Of a stretch of 64,000 nucleotides of DNA, positions 48,651 through 61,161 are shown in pieces. A model generated the notes under the pieces. The model was not told the origin of the DNA. It did not search any database and was given only the letters and a program-made list of their open reading frames with translations. The stretch is from Sinonovacula constricta. Taxonomy: Eukaryota; Mollusca; Bivalvia; Cardiida; Solecurtidae. The DNA is taken from the NCBI GenBank assembly GCA_007844125.1, contig CM017558.1, positions 59,494,550 through 59,558,549 on the forward strand. The letters run 5' to 3'. Positions within the stretch are counted from its first letter, which is position 1. Every line of letters begins with the position of its first letter. The translations under genes and the position numbers were made by a program.

Positions 48651-49295
48651 AACCGGTTTAAGCACCCCAGTCGGTCCACGAAAAGAAAAACGATATATTT
48701 GAAAACAAAATGTCCATGCGCTGATATTTTCTATACGTTATGACGAAAAGAGTGACGTCATCGAAATATAAAGTCCAAATAGTGTTCAGAAAAGGAACAT
48801 GGAATTATTTCGATTTGAAAAACAACACAAAAATGGTTGACCACAAATAAAATAAACTTTCTGAATCATGAACAATCATGACCAGAGACAAATAAATGAT
48901 TGTAGCATCCTGTTCATGTGAAGATGGAATTTAAGAACCAAAGTTCAGTGTCTATCAAAGGAAATACACGTAACAATCCTTATAGGATGAATTAAATGAC
49001 AACATAGATTACATGCACGGGAAGATTTTTTACGACCGCCACACTGCACAAGTAACATTGTTGTGATCATGAATAAGAATATATGACAAAGTCCTGTGTT
49101 GAGTATTGCAACCTATACCAAACTCCGAAAAGGCACAGAACAAAGGTATTTCACATGCAAGCCAAGCGAAAAGTAAGAACAAATTTGTGATGAGCCATTT
49201 AAGGAAAAGAGCAAACCCGACAGTTACCGCCTTGGAACGGTCAGTCGGCAATATGGACCGACTGGGGTGCTTAAACCGGTTTTACAGAGCTCTAA
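48637..49295. mobile_element. Non-autonomous DNA transposon with 41-bp perfect terminal inverted repeats
   Basis: The segments 48637-48677 and 49255-49295 are exact reverse complements over 41 bp (start TTAGAGCTCTGTAAAACC, end TTTTACAGAGCTCTAA). A TA target duplication is consistent with both ends if the repeat proper starts at GAGCTC. The 577 bp between them hold no transposase. A partial internal repeat of the end (gtcagtcggcaatatgg) lies just inside the right arm. The perfect arms suggest recent activity. Confidence 0.85.
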
Positions 49296-49317
49296 ACTCG
49301 AACACAAACAACAACAG

Positions 49318-49420
49318 CCCCTAACCCACCACCCCCCCAAAACAACAACAACAACAACAACAAAAAACAACACACACAACAAAAACAACTACAATAAATG
49401 ACAACAAACAAACAAAATAA
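49318..49420. repeat. CAA/CA-rich low-complexity patch
   Basis: About 100 bp of aacaac and cacac runs just right of the TIR element, including a C run. Confidence 0.85.
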
Positions 49421-49754
49421 CAACGATACTTCACATTATGCAAAAAACATTCATGTTTGTCTTAGTGTAAGACCTTACGAGCTTCAGGAAGCAACGGTTT
49501 GAACCTGATACATATATACATATAGTGTATGAAATGTCATGTTTTGTCTTGCACATTGAAAAACGTATCTCTGAATTTATAGCGAATAAATGCAGCATCC
49601 GATAAAGGCATGAGGCTAGAAATATATTTACTAACCTGAACAAGTCATTGACTAAGGCTGCTTCCACTAGTAACGGACACTGTCTGGAAATGCTGTCATA
49701 GGTTAATCGTGAAAATGACACAAAACCAAATTAATCGATATACAACAAGAAGAG

Positions 49755-50575
49755 TTACTCTCTTTCACGATAGATCTTATCACAAAACAACAGCTTTTGG
49801 TGTGTCAGGTTTGTTGTTATAAACGAACAAAAGTTACATTTCTGAGGGCATTGTCTAGAAATTAGATAACCCAATGCACCCATAAGTGTCCGACACAATG
49901 TAGGCACGTAAATGCCCGTCTTATATAATGGGGAAGACTGTCCTGGCAGCACAATACTGGGCCTCAACCACTTGGCACTACCCAGCTTGGCAGTCATAAC
50001 ATTAAAGGACTGGTCTTCAACGTGTTCTTTCACAATATGTTTCCACGCACTTTTGGATGGGGAAGTTCCATTGTTTATAAAGTCAAAAACTAATTTATCA
50101 ACTGATATTTTGACAATTTTCTCATAATGTCTGGAATGAAGCCGGGGCATTGATTATCTATGTTAAAATACCGTACTAGCCTATGAATAAACACCTTTTT
50201 CTCTAGATATTTGTCAGAAAATCTACATAACTGTCTGAAAAAGATTAGCTTTCTTCTATCTACTATTGTCTCCACATCTAACATGCCTTTGGCTAGCAGA
50301 ACAAACATTGAATCTGTAGACATTCGAAGTCCTTGCATGGTTATTTAGAAGAACGTATGGTCCCGCTGTAGGACGGTTATATCATTGTGTGTATAATGTG
50401 ACCACAGTTCGCATCCGTAAAAAGCCTTTGGCAACACTATCGTACGGTACAAAACACACAGAGTTTCCAGATTAACGTTTCCCAAGTCATTGTTGTACAG
50501 ACACAAACTCGCACTACGAAGCTTAACATCTGCTTCCTTCAGGTACGCATGGTTCGTCAAAGTTTTGTCAAAAAT
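49755..50575 (-). pseudogene. LINE C-terminal region (at the left edge of copy B)
   Basis: The minus strand encodes, in three frames, LYGCELWSHYTHNDI (about 50,400), MSTDSMFVLLAKGMLDVETI with RKLIFFRQLCRF (about 50,320-50,220), GFIPDIMRKLSKYQL, SPSKSAWKHIV (about 50,050), and a CPQKCNFC motif (about 49,830). This is the usual C-terminal layout of non-LTR elements, with two frame breaks. The right part is shared with copy A (53-307). The left part continues past the point where A diverges. Confidence 0.65.
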
Positions 50576-52247
50576 GACCCCCAGATGACAGTAGAGCCTT
50601 CCGGCAAGACTTCAGAGCCAAGATTGAAAGATTTGTTAAGTGCTTGTGTAGCAGGGTTGTTAAATATTATTACTTTTTAAAGTTAAAAAAGCAATCATAA
50701 ACTGTATTAATAAATATAACTATTATCGCATGTTAGTGACTGTGTTGTAACGTTTGTCCCAATGGATGATCTATTGGCTGTTGGTGGCTGTTTTTGCCTT
50801 GCTATAATCGATAGAATTTATAATATGCATAACATATGCATATGTTGGCAGCGTTGACCATATTATTCGTATATAAAAGCCCTATGTTTGGCCTAATCGA
50901 CAGCGACAGTATCCAAAATTGTGGGGAATTAATAGCGGTAGCACAAAGGACCCTGCATGACCTTAGCAATCCGCAGTCAGTTAATGCCCGGGAAAAGGTA
51001 AAGCGTGTAAAGAAACAAAAAGTATGTATGTAGAGCAAGCCTGTATTCAATTGTGTCCAGGCACACTTGTTAACAGCATCACACTACTATGTTTTAACTA
51101 GTACGTATATTGTGTAATGCAGATGGCATGCAGGTTTATGAATGAATAACGCTGCGCAAGAATATCACTAAGTGACTAGGAGAAAGGGTCAAAACGGGGA
51201 GCGAAGTGTTCTTTGTTTAAGTGATTCACTAAATACGCATAATCTACTATGCCAAGCTATTTGTGATATCCCCCGCGAAGCCTCACTTCCTTCTTCGGCT
51301 CTGAACCAGGTAAATATGTGATGATATGGGTCACTAGTATCACCTCAGCATCTCAGTCTAATCGTAACACACGTTTGGGGATGAATGACGCACTCGGGAT
51401 TACAGGGTGTAATAGGTAGTAGTTAATTTCAAACTCATGTATGAGCATTTTTATCTAACTTAAGTTGAAATTCAAAATAATACAGAAAGTATATTGAACT
51501 TTTAATGAAATGGTTTCTATTATCGGATGCTAGTGACTCTGATGTAACTCTTTTCCCAATGTATAATCAATGGCCTATATTTTAGCAGAGGTGTTTATTG
51601 CCTGTTTTTTAATGTCCACTGCGTTGTACGTTGTATTTGATTTGCTACGAAATAACCATTGTCTGCCCCCTGTAATTGCTTTTAATTTCAAACTTACACC
51701 GCCTTAACAGCTCTTCTGATCGCTTAGAACTTTTGAAGTCGAAGCACGAAAACAGGTAGCCATTGAAATTATTGCAGTAAAAAAGACACCGACGTCTTCC
51801 GAAAGTGAAATAACAATCAAAATCAAACTACGAAACTGTTGTTTAACGGGATTGGCTAACTATATACCAGTAGTTGCAGTTAGACAGTGGTAAACTGGCA
51901 TGTGCAATATGTGCTGTTTACAAACACTGAAAGTGAAATGGCAGTACTGCAAGGGGTTTCTTCACCTTAACTCTGTTGTTGAAAATTTGTGATTAATTTT
52001 ACACACACTCACACTTTACTCAAGGAAAATAAGGACGATATGAAATTGGTAGCGAGGTCACATAGAATTACTTGAATAATAATATAACGCGATCTCAAAA
52101 GTAAGTGGTCACGGGGTTTTCTCAGTAAAAAAAAAGAAAAGAAGAAAAAAAGAAAAAAAAAGAAGCTAAATGTGCAGTGTGGCTTAGATAGAGAGTACCT
52201 TTTTGTAATGACCAGAGGGGTGTTATGCGTCACTTTTCAGATAGATA
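50576..52247. other. Non-coding upstream sequence (copy B)
   Basis: Colinear with 308-2504. It contains TATATAAAAG at 50870-50879, which in copy A is degraded. A 65-codon frame around 50,836-51,033 has no recognised similarity and is not open in copy A. Confidence 0.5.
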
Positions 52248-52480
52248 TTGGGCGCCTGTGGCTGAGCGGTTAGAATCACTGACTTGTAACTCATCATCCC
52301 GTCACTGCATGTGTTCGAGAAACGGTCGTGACTAGAACTTTCATGTAAGGAGGATTTCCATTTAACCTGTTGTGCACCAGAGGTTCTGAATAGACGTAAG
52401 TCTAGGCCTTCCTCAACAATTAATTAGGTGGACGTCGTCAATTTGACCATAACTGTGTCGGTGCGAAGTAACAAAAAAGC
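52248..52480 (+). mobile_element. tRNA-headed SINE, plus orientation (copy B)
   Basis: Same insertion as 2505-2745, with the same box A (TGGCTGAGCGG), so it predates the duplication. Confidence 0.6.
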
Positions 52481-52960
52481 TACAAAACAAATAAAACATA
52501 GATTTATGACACAAATAAGCGTATTTCATGGGACCTTTGTGGCAACAATTATTTATTTGGTTGTTTGAATAAAAGTATTGGTCAAAACTGTCTGATACCA
52601 CCTTTATGGTAGAAAACTGCTAAACATATATTGTTCATTCACACATGCAAGTTGAAATTCTCAGTTAAAGTCTTTCCCTGTAAATAACCGGTAACATAAT
52701 CCTGTTACTTTTAACCGCGTGACATGTAGGCCCCCTGACTTATATTAGACATGTACACCCTTCTTGTCCCATACAGATTTTTGACGAATATTAGCTAAGT
52801 TGCAGTGTTTTAGTATGAAATGAAGATATAATGCCTGTTTTCATTTTTATTTCGCCTATTTGCAAAACATTTAACATTTTTAAACAAATAACAACAACAC
52901 ACACACAACAGCAACATTTTCCTTGTCATAGAAACACTCCGTGTATGTAAGAAGTTGTTG

Positions 52961-52969
52961 TATATAAAA
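52961..52969 (+). promoter_or_regulatory. TATA box of the receptor gene (copy B)
   Basis: TATATAAAA followed by GGGCCGATAC, identical to copy A at 3222, so both gene copies keep the core promoter. Confidence 0.5.
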
Positions 52970-53810
52970 GGGCCGATACAAAGGTATTTGTCATTATGAC
53001 TTCATGTTTGTGCTGTATACATTGTTCTGGATTGACACAAGTCTTAATTAGCATGATGAGCCTATGAGCATTCTTTGTACGCCTTTGCTAACCTTCAATT
53101 TTATGCAGCACATTTACTACTGTACGTTCCCGAACCAGTAATTGCATTATTGATTGTGTTTATAGATTTTGTATAAAAAGTCCACTTTCAATGCTACTGT
53201 CTAATTACTTTAGCCATTCCTTTTTCTGAAACACGTTTAATTTATTTGCAATATTGCAAAGAACTATTATATTTGCTTGCTGTGTCTTTTACAAAAAATA
53301 TTGCCATCCTTCTGAACCATTACAATATTAAAATATTGTCAGAGTAAGCTATTAAAACTACAAAATGTGTTCAAATTTCATTACTACTTTTCTGTATAAG
53401 CTAAATCTACCATCGTCGCATATAGAGAAAAATATAACTCACATTATTTACTTTTAGCAAGGTATATTTGCCATTTAGAGCATGCTTTTTTCTTTGGTAT
53501 TTTTTGGTAAGAGATTCACCACGATTCTTCCTTCTTGTATTGTTTGTTATGAACAGTCCAATTACAAGATTCTGCCATAGTAAAACAACCAAAGGCTTAC
53601 CCCTCTGAATTGCAGTTAGTCTGAAAATAATGTCGCAAATGTAATGGCTGTAATGACTACTGCCTAATCATTTTAACCTAATTTTCAAGCACTGAACACT
53701 GCAGTGCCTATGGCACTTTGATGTAAAGTGTGATGGTATTTCCCTTGATAAATATATATTTCGTATTTCTGTGTCTTCTTCTTTATCTATAGTTTGGTTT
53801 TCTTTTAGAA

Positions 53811-53883
53811 ATGAATGTATTCAACCGCTGGATTGTACTGGGTATCTATGGCTTGGCAGTATTTGGAGTCACTTGTTACCGAG
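53811..53883 (+). CDS. Exon 1: signal peptide (copy B)
   Basis: Encodes MNVFNRWIVLGIYGLAVFGV then TCYRG, with a phase 1 gtaagt donor. It differs from copy A by Ser to Cys in the last codons and one silent change. Confidence 0.65.
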
Positions 53884-56800
53884 GTAAGTTCAAGCAAAAG
53901 ATCAATTCGTAATTCCATTCTCAATAAAGTCTACTTGTCTTAATTTGAAATGTGGTTATTTGTAACACATATATTCGCATTTATGTCGACTTTTGTTGCA
54001 ATTTGCATCATTGTTGTTCAAATCTTCATTTAACTTCGTCGTTTAAAGATTCATTGTAATTGTACATAATCTGCGAATGTGGTTACACACACGTACCTTA
54101 TGTGCATAATTAAAACCATACAGGGATTGGCTCGATAACATCGCAATAATATACATTCACGTATTGTGCGCATCGTGGGATTGTACACAGGAAAATACCG
54201 AAAAACCGGAAAGCACTTATGTACTGATATGTCTGTATAAAAATAATGTAAAGATTAGATTTGCTGGTTTGATAAGTCTTGTCACAAAACTAGAAATTAA
54301 TTTAATATGAAAAAGAAAAAAATACATTTTAACTAAATCTGAATTCAATAGATCACAAATGAAAGACGCAAGTAGATTATATAAAAATAAAAGTAAAGAA
54401 TACTTCAAGAATCTTAATCACGAAACACACTGTAATGATAATGTACCTGACCCATCCTACCCGGAAATTGAATTTGAAAGCTGTGAGTTAGATTGTGAAA
54501 TATTGAATGCTATTAAAAAGTTGAAAAATGGTAAATGTAGCGGTCTTGAGGATATTTCCAATGAAAATAATCGGGATTACAAGTGAAATTTTCTTGCCTA
54601 TATATGGCAAACTTTTGAATAATATCTGAAATAGTGGAATTTTACCTGACACCTGGCTTGTTGGATCCATAACTCCTATATATAAAAAGAAGATGATGCC
54701 TTTTTGCCAGAAAATTATAGACCAATTACAATTCTTAGTTGTCTAGGTAAATTGCTTACATCAATCATATACGAACGTCTTATTTATTTTTTTTTTGAAA
54801 AATAACAATTTATTAAATGCCAATAAATCCGGATTTAGAAAACACCATTCACCTATTGACAATATCTTTGTTTTGCATATGCTATCTGAATATTGTAAAC
54901 GTAAAACTATTTTTTGGAGCTTTTGTGGATTTTAAGAAAGCCTTTGTTCTGTTTGGAGAGCTGGCCTTTAGGCCAAGATTATGAAATATATAGTTGATAC
55001 AAGTGCCAAATTATTTTAATAATAACAGATATGTACAATAATATTAAATCCTGTGTCTCTATTGAAGGAAAAATGTCAGATTTTTTACAACGTTGTAATG
55101 GTCTTAGACAAGGAGAAAATTTATTACCTCTATTTTTTCTATCTTTCTTAATGACCTTGAAAACTATATGCTAACAAATAATGTATCCAGAATAAATATT
55201 GTTGACCAAGACCTTGATGTATACTTAAAGAACGTTGTTTTGCTGTACGCGGACGGTACTGTCGTTTTTGCCAAGACTGAATACGAAATTGTCTCCCTAT
55301 AAGATACCTTTATTAATTATAGTGACACTTGGAAACTTTCCGTTAATACTGAAAAACAACAACAACAACAACAAAGGTTTTAGTATTTGGATATAGGAAA
55401 AGACGAATTAGAAATATATCGTTTCGTAGTTATAATTTTGAAGTTGTTGATACTTTTAAGTATTTAGGCGTTATCTTTTGTAAAACAAGATCCTTTACCC
55501 CTGCCAAAAGCCACGTTTGTGAACAAGCAAGAAAGGTTGAGTTCAGTTTGTACACTAAAATTCGTAATTTATGTCTACCCATAGATTGCCAAATCAAGCG
55601 TTTTGATTGTACCATACTTCCCGTTATGCTATATGCTTCTGAGATTTTGGGTTATGGGACCTAAGAAATGATTGAAAAGGTCCACACTGATTTTTAATAC
55701 ACATCCTACATGTCAAGAAAGTACTCCACATGTTATGCTTTATGGTGGCATAGCGCGTTTCCCGCTTTCAATTACCATAAAGAAACGTCTTATTGCATAT
55801 CATCAGACCATTTCTTCCACATGCTTATAAAAATGATAAATGATATGTCCAATAATAATGTTGAATATGCATGGTTAAGAAATGTCAGATCTTTTTTAAA
55901 CAAATGTGGTTTAAGTCACATATGGAATAACAAAGAATTGAATTTGTCTAGAGTTATTCTTTTGTCTCTTGTCGAGACACGAGTTAAAGACCAGTTTTTG
56001 CAAGTCATGGTATTCTAACATTAACTCCTCATCAAAATGTATTAATTACAGAATTTTTAAAGCATTACATAAATTTGAAAAAAAAAACACACTAGAATGA
56101 TCAGGTAATAATTAACAGTCATTTATAAATTTCTGACTCTTTGATAATCACAAACCGATTGAAAGAGGGCGTTAGCACGGAATTCAACATAAACACCGGA
56201 AGTGCACATTATGTTATTTAAATGATGTAATAGATGAGTTCCACTACCTTTCCAATGTTCTTACTTTACGAGATCTAGAAAACTCATAATTCCATTTGTT
56301 AGGTCCATACATGCAAACATCACATCCTTCAAATATGTTATGTGTGAGAATGATCACAGTAAATTTCTAAAATTGAGTAAGAGTTTTAATATTGTCCTGC
56401 AGACTGTCAGTAATTCACCTGGCTAACAACTTCCAATGTAACTTCGAAATTTCTATCTTATATACGCTTATTGCTCTGAAAACATTTGAGAATTACTAAA
56501 TGTATGTAGCTCGCCAAAATGCATTGAGTTGAATGTCTTTGTCGATATCAATATCGTACTGTCTTTAACGTGATATTATGTAGCTATTTTTATTTCTACT
56601 CTTCTCTTAGTTTTGTTTTGTCATCATTACACAGCCTGATTCAATTAACTGTTGCACTATTGTACCTCACATCACATTTCCTGTATATGTGTTAAGTGTA
56701 TAAATAAACTTGTTATCTTGTAAACTTTTTGACAGGGTCGTTTTGGAAGTGTGCTTTTTTGACCCGACACCCCACCAGACCCCTGTCTGGTTTGGTGATA

Positions 56801-58820
56801 GGTGAGAACAGGAAGTAGCCAGCTGGAGGTATACCGCCAGCACCCGCACTTGTCATACCATGTCCCCAATGACATTAAGTTCATTGAACACATTCAGGAA
56901 GAACTCTGATGTTTGTTCCCTTAAAAAACGATGATTCAGTATTCATTTTTCCAGCTAATATGCTTTCATGTGTTCATTACAGTAAATAATTATTTTATTA
57001 ATGGAAAACTAAAAGGCGCTCAACTGGAACTAATAGCAAACTCGGGAGAGCATCGGCTTCAGGTACGGGAGGCCCAGTGTTCGATCCCGAGCCGCGACAT
57101 ATCAAAGTCGTTATAATGGTAGTGGTATGGCTCCTTTGCTAACGCTCAAGCAAATATAAGGGTAGTTCCACGACACAATGTGACTGGGTGTGGTATCATT
57201 CCAGGTGTTCATGGCATGCGATACAGGGTGAAGGCAGCACTATATCTACTTCAAATGGAAGCCGTCTCCAGATAACATAAATACTTTTGGTGGGACGATA
57301 AACCCAATAAACAAACAAAATCAAGCGCTCGCGTGTGTTGTTTTTGTTTTGTTTCTTGTCACATCTCACGTAAACAAGTATGGTCATATTGGCGACGTCC
57401 AGCTAATTATTGGCGGAGGAAGAGCCAAGAATTATGTCTGCGCACCGCAGGTTCACCGGAAAACCTCCTGCAAGTTTTCGCCCGACCGGATTTCAAATCC
57501 ACGCCGTGAGGGTCTGAGGAGTTACAAGTCAGCGACTCTAGTTCATAATTGTAGATTATTTTATATAACACTGTAGGGAACCAGACAGACCATCTTATGG
57601 ACAAAACCTCCATGCCATTTTTGCGGGAGTGGACAAAACATTCCATGTCATTTTGATTTTCGCTTTATGCAAATACAAACCAAATCATGTTAGAAAGGCA
57701 CATGGCTGCTTATTGTGGTGCATGTTTCTAATTTCATTATATCTGCAAATAATATGTAAAACCGAGTAATGTATCGTTTGCTTTGCTGAGTTTCGTGCCT
57801 TTTGTCATATGAACAATATAAGGATGTATCTATAAACGCATGCTGCCTTAGATGTCATGCTTGCACAAACTGTTTATGCCAATTTCACAGAGACACGAAC
57901 CCCATTCCATACAATGGACTGAGAATGCTGAGATTTCCGATAACTGCCACCTGAGATCATAACTATTGTTTCATATTGCTTCCACAGAAGAGATTATGTT
58001 TATATTTTAAAAAGGTTTTATAGAGAAACATATCCCCTTGTGCAATGTAAACGATATATCCACAGCGTTTCCTTTGTCATCCCAGTCGAGCTCTACAAAA
58101 ACACTGCAGTTTCCGGTAGTTTTCACCGGCGGTACCCTGTCACCGGAATTGAAACAGATTGTTTTATACATGTTGTTTTATATAAGTGCAATAACACAAA
58201 CAGTTTAATCAGTGGTATTGTTATACAAAAACGCGTTTTTTTTTCTCAAATTTTTAATGTATGCATGACTGTGTATTGCATTGTCTATTTCTGAAAAGTG
58301 CAGAGATTTCCGGAGATGTCATCTGTGCTTATAAATATTTTCAAGTTATTTCAGATTCAAACAAAAAAGTGCTAAAATAAATTGTTATTTATTTAGGTCT
58401 TTTGATTATACGTATTGTTGTTTTCATTTTCAAATGATACAGCCTACTCATCGACACAACATTCCCGATCCAGAAAACAACGTTTACAGCTTTGCTGTAA
58501 TTGTAATATGTGTTAATATAGATTGTTTTATGTTGTTTAACTTTTCAAAAGCACAAAAATATGTCATGTAAATGTCACGTAAATGTACATTTAAATAGAT
58601 GGTATGACAAAACATAACATTTATAACATATTTTGTATACATTTATTATTATACATTTACACCTGTCCAGCTCAATACAGCAACGTGCAGAGTTTACCGG
58701 TATTTGTCACCAGAGCTGATAAGGACTGTTTTATGTTAGTTGACATAAAACGAAAAGTTCTGACATAAACATTTGTTTAAATAGGGTGAATAGTTATACT
58801 TAACACACGCACGCACGCAC

Positions 58821-58860
<40 letters not shown>

Positions 58861-61100
58861 GCACGCACACACACACACATATACTTTTCTGTTGTTGCTT
58901 CTTGGACTATTATTTAAACTACCTCTTGGTTGAAGGCTTAAAGAAAGCATAAACACATCAGGTATTAAACTCGATAACATTTAAAAAAATCCCCCAAAAT
59001 CCCAAAACTGAATCCACCATGGCAACTCCGTTCCTCTGATGTGAATTTAGAACTCTGTAAAAATAAAAAGTCGAACACAGATCCTTTGATTTTACAATCT
59101 GAATTTCTCGAACTCCGTGACAAGTATTCTGATCACCTTCATATTTATACTGATGGTTCAAGACGGACACTCACGTTGGTTGTGCTTCCGTAAGTAATAG
59201 CCACTGCATTAAACAAAGACTTCCTAATAACTCGTCTATCTTCAGAGCTGAAATCCAGGCTATAAATCTAAGCCTTGATTTTATTTCAGAACATTCCGAT
59301 GAAAAATATATGTTATATTTTCAGACTCATTATCTGTATTGCAGAGCATAAATTCACTGAATTATTCAAATCCACATGTTCGGAGACAGATCTTTGCATC
59401 CCACACACTGGTTTTAAACCACTTATTTACTGACATATTTAACCAAGTGGCAAACAAGTTGGGACAGTATTGTTTGTAACAAATTACACGTAATTAAACC
59501 TAACGTCGGTGCCAATGTCTCTGCTTGCAGAGAAAGTCGACGAAAAGACGTAGCTCTTACCCGCTGTCGCATTGTACATACTAGATTAACTTATTCATAC
59601 CTTTTAAAAAGAGAAGTTCAACCTGTATGTGTTCCTTGCCAGGAACCACTGACAGTCAACCATATTTTATTACAGTGTATTGTATATTACTGCTCGGGCG
59701 GCTACGTATATGGCAGTCTGAGGGTCTCAGATACCCATGATTATATCTACACGGTCTTCCAAAGTTGAATTATCATTTCTCAACAGATTGACTTAAAATG
59801 TACTTATTGGTTATATGAATCTTTAGACTTTAATTATATCAAAATTTAACGCTGCAATTATAAAGGCTACCTTCATATACTCAATATCAAATGTTTTCCG
59901 GTGTTTTCAGGCAAGTCTATGGACCAAATACAATCAAAACGAAGAAAAGCTTTTAACTTTTATAAAATACAATATCAAATACAACGCTATTCACAGGCTT
60001 GCTTTACCTTTGTTCATTACAAAGACTAGATTTTGCAATCATAATTTAAATCAAGAAGATAATAATTTAATTAATTAATAATTAATAACAATAAATCATA
60101 ATTTTGATTCTTGCTGTGATATTTGATAAAAACAATAACCAATATCATATTCAGTATTCATATCTGCGTACCACTATGTTTGTACGATAACATTCTTTAA
60201 TTGTCATATGTGATCTACAGTAAACGTCGCACTACAAAAGACGGCGTACCAGTCCACCACCCTTAGCTATAATGGATACAAGTGGACCGCAGACATGGCA
60301 GTAGATAATGAGACACAATTCACAGGTCTTGATTGTCGGTGTTGCGCAGGTGTCGGGTACGAATACTCGGCCAAGGGACCTTGGTGGGAGATTGACCTGG
60401 GTGCGCCGGTCAGGGTGGGGAAGGTGAAGGTCTTTGGAAGAATGGACTCAGGTTAGTTTGAATCCAGTGATATCGATTCAAAATTCTGAAAGAAGTAGTA
60501 GTAGTAATAAAGTAGAAGAAGTAGTAGAAGTAGAAGTAGTAGCAGTAGTAGAAGTAGTAGTAGAAGTAGCAGTAGAAGTAGCAGTAGTAGAAGTAGTGGT
60601 CGAAGTACCAAGAGTATTAGTATTGGTGGTTTTAGTAATAGCAGCAGTAGTAGTGATAATAATGGTGGTGGTAATAGTGCAGAAGTAGTAGTGATAGTAG
60701 TAGCAATAGCAGTGGCAGTAGTAGTAGTAGGATTAGTAATAGGCGTAGCAGTTGTGGTGGTAGTAGTTGATGTAGTAGCAGTAGTACTGGAAATAGTAGA
60801 AGTAGTAGTAGTAGGAGGAGGAGGAGTAGGAGTAGTAGTTGTGGCGGTAGTAGTAGATGAAGTAGTAGTAGCAGAAGTAGGGTTAGTAGTAGTAGTAGTA
60901 GCAGTGATAGTAGTAGTCACTACTGTAATGGTTTCAGCAATAGTAGCAGTAGTAGCAATAGTAGAAGCAGTAGTTGAAGTAGTGGTAACAGAAGCAGTAG
61001 TAGTGGTGGAAGTAGTAGCAGCTGTAGTAGTAACAGCAGTGGAAGTAGTAGTAGTAGTAACAGTAGTAGAGGTTAAGGTAGTTGTAGTACCAGTAGAGTG

Positions 61101-61161
<61 letters not shown>

